Positions 62,201 to 64,000 of a stretch of 64,000 bases of DNA are shown here, in pieces (the first letter of the stretch is position 1; each line of letters begins with the position of its first letter). Location of the stretch: the NCBI RefSeq assembly GCF_014633365.1, contig NC_068338.1:48929716-48993715 (forward strand), in the 5' to 3' direction. This DNA comes from Diospyros lotus. Lineage: Eukaryota; Streptophyta; Magnoliopsida; Ericales; Ebenaceae. The notes under the pieces are model-generated. The model made no database searches. It saw only the letters and a program-made list of their open reading frames with translations, and was not told the DNA's origin. A program made the translations under genes and the position numbers.

Positions 62201-62436
62201 TCCAACGACGCTATCAGAGATCAACCTAACCCAGCCAGATCGCGAGGTAAAACACGCGAAAAGAAAACCGAAAAAACAGACTAAGAGAAACGGAAGGAGA
62301 GAATTCTGACCTTGGAGGTGCCGCGATAGTGAGTCCAAGAGCCCCAAGCAGAGGAGTAAGGCTCTCCAAGGTTGTAGGGCAGGTTATTGGGGCCTGAACC
62401 AGATCCAGCGACAACGCCCTTAAGGAATCTGAGCAT
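32276..62436 (-). CDS. SCYL2: SCY1-like pseudokinase, SCYL2/CTEXP type
   Basis: Twenty-one exons, in gene order 62436-62311, 46794-46696, 45329-45178, 44769-44697, 43219-43097, 42332-42224, 41664-41585, 41381-41300, 40773-40634, 40540-40430, 40242-40126, 39983-39894, 39334-39281, 39080-39006, 38825-38750, 38599-38500, 38137-38068, 37189-37116, 36391-36288, 34208-33960 and 32556-32276, give 794 residues. The N-terminal kinase fold lacks catalytic residues: HRD is replaced by HGN ([10 protein letters not shown], from residue 150) and DFG by a HAFDVLSE context. HEAT repeats follow (about 330-590). The C-terminus has acidic/aromatic motifs ([27 protein letters not shown]) and ends [10 protein letters not shown]. 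Relatives act in clathrin-coated vesicle trafficking and were proposed to aid tRNA export; the Arabidopsis match is At2g40730. Intron 1 is 15.5 kb because of a retroelement nest. All phases close, so it looks functional. Confidence 0.93.
35581..35770. mobile_element. 190-bp hAT-like MITE
   Basis: The left end CAGGGGACGGAGCCAG mirrors the right end, whose reverse complement is CAGTGGCAGAGCCAAA, typical hAT-type termini. It is flanked by TGTATGGA (35573-35580) and CGTATGGA (35771-35778), an 8-bp target duplication with one mismatch. It lies in the intron between exons 19 and 20 of the SCYL2 gene. Confidence 0.75.
36517..37079 (-). mobile_element. 5'-truncated LINE with intact target duplication
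   Basis: On the - strand the decayed polyprotein end reads [16 protein letters not shown] and ends in [10 protein letters not shown], followed by the CTAGTGGGATTAAGG 3' motif and a TTGTTATTGTTC tail. A perfect 16-bp direct repeat, AGACTCCCACAAGTTA, flanks it at 36501-36516 and 37080-37095, as left by target-primed reverse transcription. It is in the intron between SCYL2 exons 18 and 19. Confidence 0.82.
36663..36806 (-). repeat. Three 48-bp tandem repeats inside the LINE
   Basis: Copies at 36663-36710, 36711-36758 and 36759-36806 are nearly identical. On the - strand each keeps a 16-residue open frame, MKCKTFVA(K/E)(G/E)GQANQR. The expansion postdates or accompanied the LINE insertion. Confidence 0.9.
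38645..38670. repeat. (AG)n microsatellite
   Basis: About 13 uninterrupted AG repeats in a short intron of the SCYL2 gene, between the acceptor of exon 16 and the donor of exon 15. Confidence 0.9.
40860..40879. repeat. G20 homopolymer
   Basis: A run of twenty G residues sits in the SCYL2 intron between exons 8 and 9. On the coding strand it reads as C20. It is also a place where read length errors are likely. Confidence 0.9.
45648..45683. repeat. C17 run with adjoining AC repeat
   Basis: Seventeen C residues, an A, seven more C residues and then an (AC)n tract. It lies in SCYL2 intron 2; on the coding strand this is a long G tract. Confidence 0.9.
45874..46062. repeat. Dispersed direct repeat of about 52 bp
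   Basis: The segments 45874-45928 and 46012-46062 share CTGAATA, TTGAAGTTA or ATGAAGTTA, and end in an identical ACTCAAACCCAAAGATGGGT. They are 138 bp apart in SCYL2 intron 2. Confidence 0.6.
47212..47526 (+). repeat. 5' LTR of element A
   Basis: TG...CA bounded, 315 bp, CT-rich in its second half. It is shorter than its partner because of deletions or later insertions in the right copy. Confidence 0.9.
47530..47542 (+). promoter_or_regulatory. Primer-binding site of element A
   Basis: TGGTATCAGAGCC, complementary to the 3' end of plant initiator tRNA-Met, starts 3 bases after the 5' LTR. Confidence 0.9.
48130..48644 (+). pseudogene. Decayed gag start of element A
   Basis: From the ATG at 48130 one frame runs to the edge of element B with four in-frame stops. 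It resembles the gag starts of elements B and C (M-x-x-T-x-MK...LQQF, then REDIGNQIQ and [11 protein letters not shown]). After [13 protein letters not shown] it departs from them into a Lys/Glu-rich stretch with no match I know. Confidence 0.7.
48645..49053 (-). repeat. 3' LTR of element B
   Basis: 409 bp; it carries an extra segment near 48990-49015 resembling a local duplication of AAATTTAGC-CAAAATTCAG that the other LTR lacks. Confidence 0.88.
49094..49946 (-). pseudogene. Element B integrase fragment
   Basis: The upstream part encodes the end of RNase H and the HHCC zinc-binding domain ([17 protein letters not shown], then CDICKKQ). The core follows with [20 protein letters not shown] and [12 protein letters not shown]. 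Then sequence jumps directly to the last residues of the polyprotein (DNA for a TWEYLP-like motif near 49130), so the catalytic Glu region and most of the C-terminal domain are gone. Confidence 0.8.
50186..51183 (-). pseudogene. Element B reverse transcriptase
   Basis: Two blocks: [21 protein letters not shown] (50929-51183) and the palm with [18 protein letters not shown] and the catalytic FFDDILVYS (50186-50803). The join between them near 50830-50930 is shifted and contains a stop. Confidence 0.88.
51308..51907 (-). pseudogene. Element B zinc knuckle end and aspartic protease
   Basis: The CKRQ context is the end of a gag zinc knuckle. An acidic spacer follows, and then the protease motif [15 protein letters not shown] and the flap-side [12 protein letters not shown]. 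It is about 200 codons long and open. Confidence 0.85.
52140..53650 (-). pseudogene. Element B gag, split by a solo LTR
   Basis: The start [17 protein letters not shown] lies at 53650. The central Retrotrans_gag part ([32 protein letters not shown]) lies at 52140-52598. Between them is the solo LTR at 52599-53222. There are also in-frame stops. Confidence 0.8.
52599..53222 (+). mobile_element. Solo LTR inside the gag of element B
   Basis: This 624-bp sequence starts TGTTAGGATACA and ends TACGTTAACA. It is flanked by a perfect 5-bp duplication ATGGG (52594-52598 and 53223-53227). A TATAAATAGGGG box at about 52775 indicates + orientation. Removing it and one duplication restores continuity of the gag sequence around it. 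Its length and TGTTAG/TAACA ends suggest a Ty1/copia-type LTR, which is inference. Confidence 0.88.
53684..53696 (-). promoter_or_regulatory. Primer-binding site of element B
   Basis: Reads TGGTATCAGAGCC on the - strand, the same tRNA-Met site as in element A. Confidence 0.88.
53713..54112 (-). repeat. 5' LTR of element B
   Basis: 400 bp; it includes ACAACAGATCACACC and ACTGCCTTAAC segments that are absent from the left copy. Confidence 0.88.
54113..54706 (+). other. Unrecognised formerly coding cargo of element A
   Basis: On the + strand one frame from about 54138 to 54556 reads as ordinary protein with a single internal stop ([19 protein letters not shown], then [48 protein letters not shown]). 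It matches no retroelement domain I know and looks like captured host coding sequence. The last part leads into the polypurine tract of element A. Confidence 0.45.
54711..55058 (-). repeat. 3' LTR of element C
   Basis: 348 bp, bounded by TG and CA, very close to the right copy. Confidence 0.92.
55088..55576 (-). pseudogene. Element C integrase C-terminus and chromodomain-like end
   Basis: An SH3-like GPY/F region ([30 protein letters not shown]) is followed by [19 protein letters not shown], a chromodomain core of the chromovirus type. 162 codons are open. Confidence 0.85.
55595..56430 (-). pseudogene. Element C integrase core and zinc domain
   Basis: [11 protein letters not shown] completes the zinc domain. 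[29 protein letters not shown] carries the first catalytic Asp region, and [21 protein letters not shown] holds the region of the catalytic Glu. A shift near 55950-56000 breaks the frame in the middle. Confidence 0.85.
56682..57982 (-). pseudogene. Element C reverse transcriptase and RNase H
   Basis: The three blocks are [22 protein letters not shown] (57647-57982), the palm with the catalytic FFDDILVYS (57173-57622) and the connection/RNase H with [18 protein letters not shown] and [19 protein letters not shown] (56682-57254). Frameshifts lie near 57640 and 57250. Confidence 0.9.
57999..58703 (-). pseudogene. Element C aspartic protease region
   Basis: An acidic spacer is followed by [14 protein letters not shown] and [12 protein letters not shown]. 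It is clearly related to the protease of element B. Confidence 0.85.
58850..59719 (-). pseudogene. Element C gag
   Basis: The start ATG is at 59719 (MADST...). The central gag part contains [19 protein letters not shown] and [15 protein letters not shown]. Several stops interrupt it. Confidence 0.8.
59740..59752 (-). promoter_or_regulatory. Primer-binding site of element C
   Basis: Reads TTGGTATCGGAGC on the - strand just inside the right LTR, a tRNA-Met-type site with one change from those of A and B. Confidence 0.8.
59756..60099 (-). repeat. 5' LTR of element C
   Basis: 344 bp; it differs from the left copy by about 20 substitutions and a 4-base GAAA indel. Confidence 0.92.
60103..60482 (+). 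repeat. 3' LTR of element A
   Basis: 380 bp; its first two bases overlap the right target duplication of element C. It is followed by the GTCAG target duplication. Confidence 0.9.
60488..62310 (-). other. Remaining 5' part of SCYL2 intron 1
   Basis: No gene or clear repeat was recognised. Frames here are short and do not resemble known proteins. The donor of exon 1 (AAG/GTCAGA) is at 62310. Confidence 0.5.
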
Positions 62437-62740
62437 CTTCTTCTTTCAATATTCCGACGCTGATCTCTCCCCGGGAAGAAGCGAATCAGCGAGCGTTGCT
62501 CGATCTGGCGAATGATGCACGGCGCGAATCGGCAAAGAAGCCAGGGCGGAAGAGCGAACGGAAGAAGGCGGTGGCTAGGGATCGGACTGCATGCTTCGCA
62601 GTGTAGATTTATTACTAATCCTCGGGTGCTCTCCTGCCGTTAATCAGAGAGCAGTGACGCTCCCCTTTCCTTCCACCTCTAACAGTATCATTTTAGAAAC
62701 TTACATACCACGTCAATAAAAACGAAAATGGGTAAATTTT
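62437..62740 (-). promoter_or_regulatory. 5' leader and proximal promoter of the SCYL2 gene
   Basis: GC-richer DNA with CG dinucleotides directly upstream of the start codon, falling to strongly AT-rich sequence beyond 62740. No single TATA box stood out. Confidence 0.45.
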
Positions 62741-63840
62741 GGACTCCTATTTTGAATTTTTTTTATTTTAAATTTTATTTAATTAATTATATATCTAATA
62801 TGACTTAATTATATGTATATTTTTATCTAATTTTTTATTTTAATTTTATGTTATTTTTTTACATAAAATACATGTTTATATAGATTTTACATTATTTTAA
62901 TTTTTTGTTATAAGAATTCTGCATTCAAAGATTTAGACATAAAATAAAAAAAAATAAAAAAATATATATTATAAAGTTAATTTTAAAATTAATATTATAA
63001 ATTAAATATTATAATATAAATATAAATAAATATTATAATATAATTAATGTTAATATAATTTGTCAACATTTAAAATCAACCGACTATGATTCGTGAACTC
63101 GTATTGAGAAAATAAGCCTAAATGCAAAGAGGAATGACTAAGTAGAAGCAAAGATAAAAAAATTTTACATAATTCGGTCAGAACGATGCTTACTCCACGA
63201 CTATTCTCTGAATATTCTAGCAAAGTAATAATATGTAATTATTTTTGTTGTTCTTCTTCCATAATTGTGTTATTGACCCTTATTTATAGTGAGAGATGTT
63301 TATAATTGTATAAAATACAAAAGTGTAGAGATGATATCATAGGGGACAAAATGTTCTTATTATCTCCATAAAATCGGGAGTGGGGTTTCGTATTACCGGG
63401 GATCTGGTTTGGGAGTGGGGTTTCGTATTATCGAAGATCTGGTCTGCATCAAATAAAGTATGTGGGTCACTGTCTTCGATTATTTAGCAACAATGTTGTT
63501 ATGCAAGCTAAATAGTCTAATTGGCGAGCTGAACGGTTGGGCCAACAAGCTAGAAGTACTGTTAGAAACTCGTTGGGTGTATCGCTGAGAGTTTGTTGAA
63601 AGCTCGTTTGGTTTCGTAATTTGAGCTCGAATTTCAGCGATGTATGAGCTTGTCCTGACGAGCTCAGCTAGGTCTATTGGGCTTTAGGCGATTGGGCTGA
63701 CCTATTAGACTGAGTTTAATCCATAAAAAGTGATACGGAAAACATGTATAACATAATTAGTAGTATATTAATTATTATATATTATTCTACTAAATAGTGG
63801 CGTGAATGTGTGAACTGCGAAGTAGGGCAGCCATATGCAC
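62741..63840. other. AT-rich intergenic DNA with short repeats
   Basis: 62741-63060 is almost pure A/T. 63060-63760 is mixed, possibly old mobile DNA, and includes a 35-bp tandem duplication. No coding was supported. Confidence 0.45.
63376..63445. repeat. 35-bp tandem duplication
   Basis: Copies at 63376-63410 and 63411-63445 share GGGAGTGGGGTTTCGTATTA and GATCTGGT, with a few changes between them. Confidence 0.85.
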
Positions 63841-64000
63841 ATGCATGTATATATAATAATGATATGTGGGGCTTGGCAGGGAGGAAAATTGGAGAAGGAG
63901 CGGCGGAGAGGGCGCACAGAACAAAGAGCGAGAAATTGAAGAAACAGGGAAGCTGAAGCAAGGCAGGTGAGCACAGCTAGATCTGTCCGACCCAGATTTG
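63841..64000 (+). promoter_or_regulatory. Possible promoter and first noncoding exon of a gene to the right
   Basis: TGTATATATAATA at about 63846 could be a TATA box. It is followed by GC-richer, purine-rich leader-like DNA and a donor-like CAG/GTGAGC at 63966-63967. The gene itself would lie outside the window. Confidence 0.3.

Noticed and set aside
63768..63974. 68-codon - strand frame at the right edge
   Set aside because: It begins in what looks like a + strand leader and runs into AT-rich DNA. The hydrophobic start alone is not enough to call a gene.
1..64000. CRISPR arrays, operons, phage or organellar insertions
   Set aside because: No regularly spaced palindromic repeats, no compact same-strand gene strings and no plastid or mitochondrial gene sequence were seen; all tandem repeats have other explanations.

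Overview
This is a nuclear segment of a flowering plant, almost certainly a eudicot. The protein-coding genes are split by GT-AG introns, many of them long and AT-rich, every recognisable protein matches a plant family, and the mobile DNA is typical of plants (Ty3/gypsy chromoviruses, an Au-like SINE, LINE tails, hAT- and Tourist-like miniature elements). Exons were assembled by eye from splice sites, reading phase and remembered family sequence. No cDNA or database search was used.

Layout, left to right. (1) 453-876: three nuclear tRNA-Asp(GTC) genes at an exact 155-bp period. (2) 1271-4572 (+): a DUF7356-type secretory membrane protein whose last exon carries an apparent one-base frameshift. 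(3) 5669-16287 (+): a 391-residue Arc1p/AIMP1-like tRNA-binding protein in 12 exons; its introns hold a Tourist-like element, a SINE with 16-bp target duplications, two LINE relics and a ~295-bp tandem duplication. (4) 19362-19589 (-): a tiny His/Cys-rich protein whose leader intron is nearly all a ~110-bp tandem repeat. (5) 21067-24357 (+): plastid glycerol-3-phosphate dehydrogenase GLY1/SFD1. (6) 25703-30804 (-): a TMEM87/lung seven-transmembrane protein. (7) 32276-62436 (-): an SCY1-like pseudokinase of the SCYL2/CTEXP type, 794 residues in 21 exons over 30 kb. From 62437 to the right edge lies its promoter, then AT-rich repeats and a possible promoter of a gene beyond the window.

The most striking structure is inside the 15.5-kb first intron of the pseudokinase gene, where 13.3 kb is a nest of LTR retrotransposons. 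An outer element (47212-60482, + strand, target duplication GTCAG) contains two Ty3/gypsy elements on the - strand (48645-54112 and 54711-60099). The first of these contains a solo LTR of another family (52599-53222, duplication ATGGG). The second (duplication AATTG) inserted exactly at the polypurine tract/3'-LTR junction of the outer element. The outer element keeps only a decayed gag start plus about 0.6 kb of unrecognised, formerly coding sequence.

The host genes look like independent housekeeping genes, not a pathway cluster. Their set and order (tRNA-binding OB-fold protein, GLY1, SCYL2) recall Arabidopsis chromosome 2 around At2g40660-At2g40730 as I remember it, which suggests conserved microsynteny. 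I found no CRISPR array, prokaryotic feature or clearly new molecular system. The best novelty candidates are the unidentified cargo in the outer retroelement, the repeat that multiplies a splice acceptor and start context in the His-rich gene, and the frameshifted DUF7356 gene.
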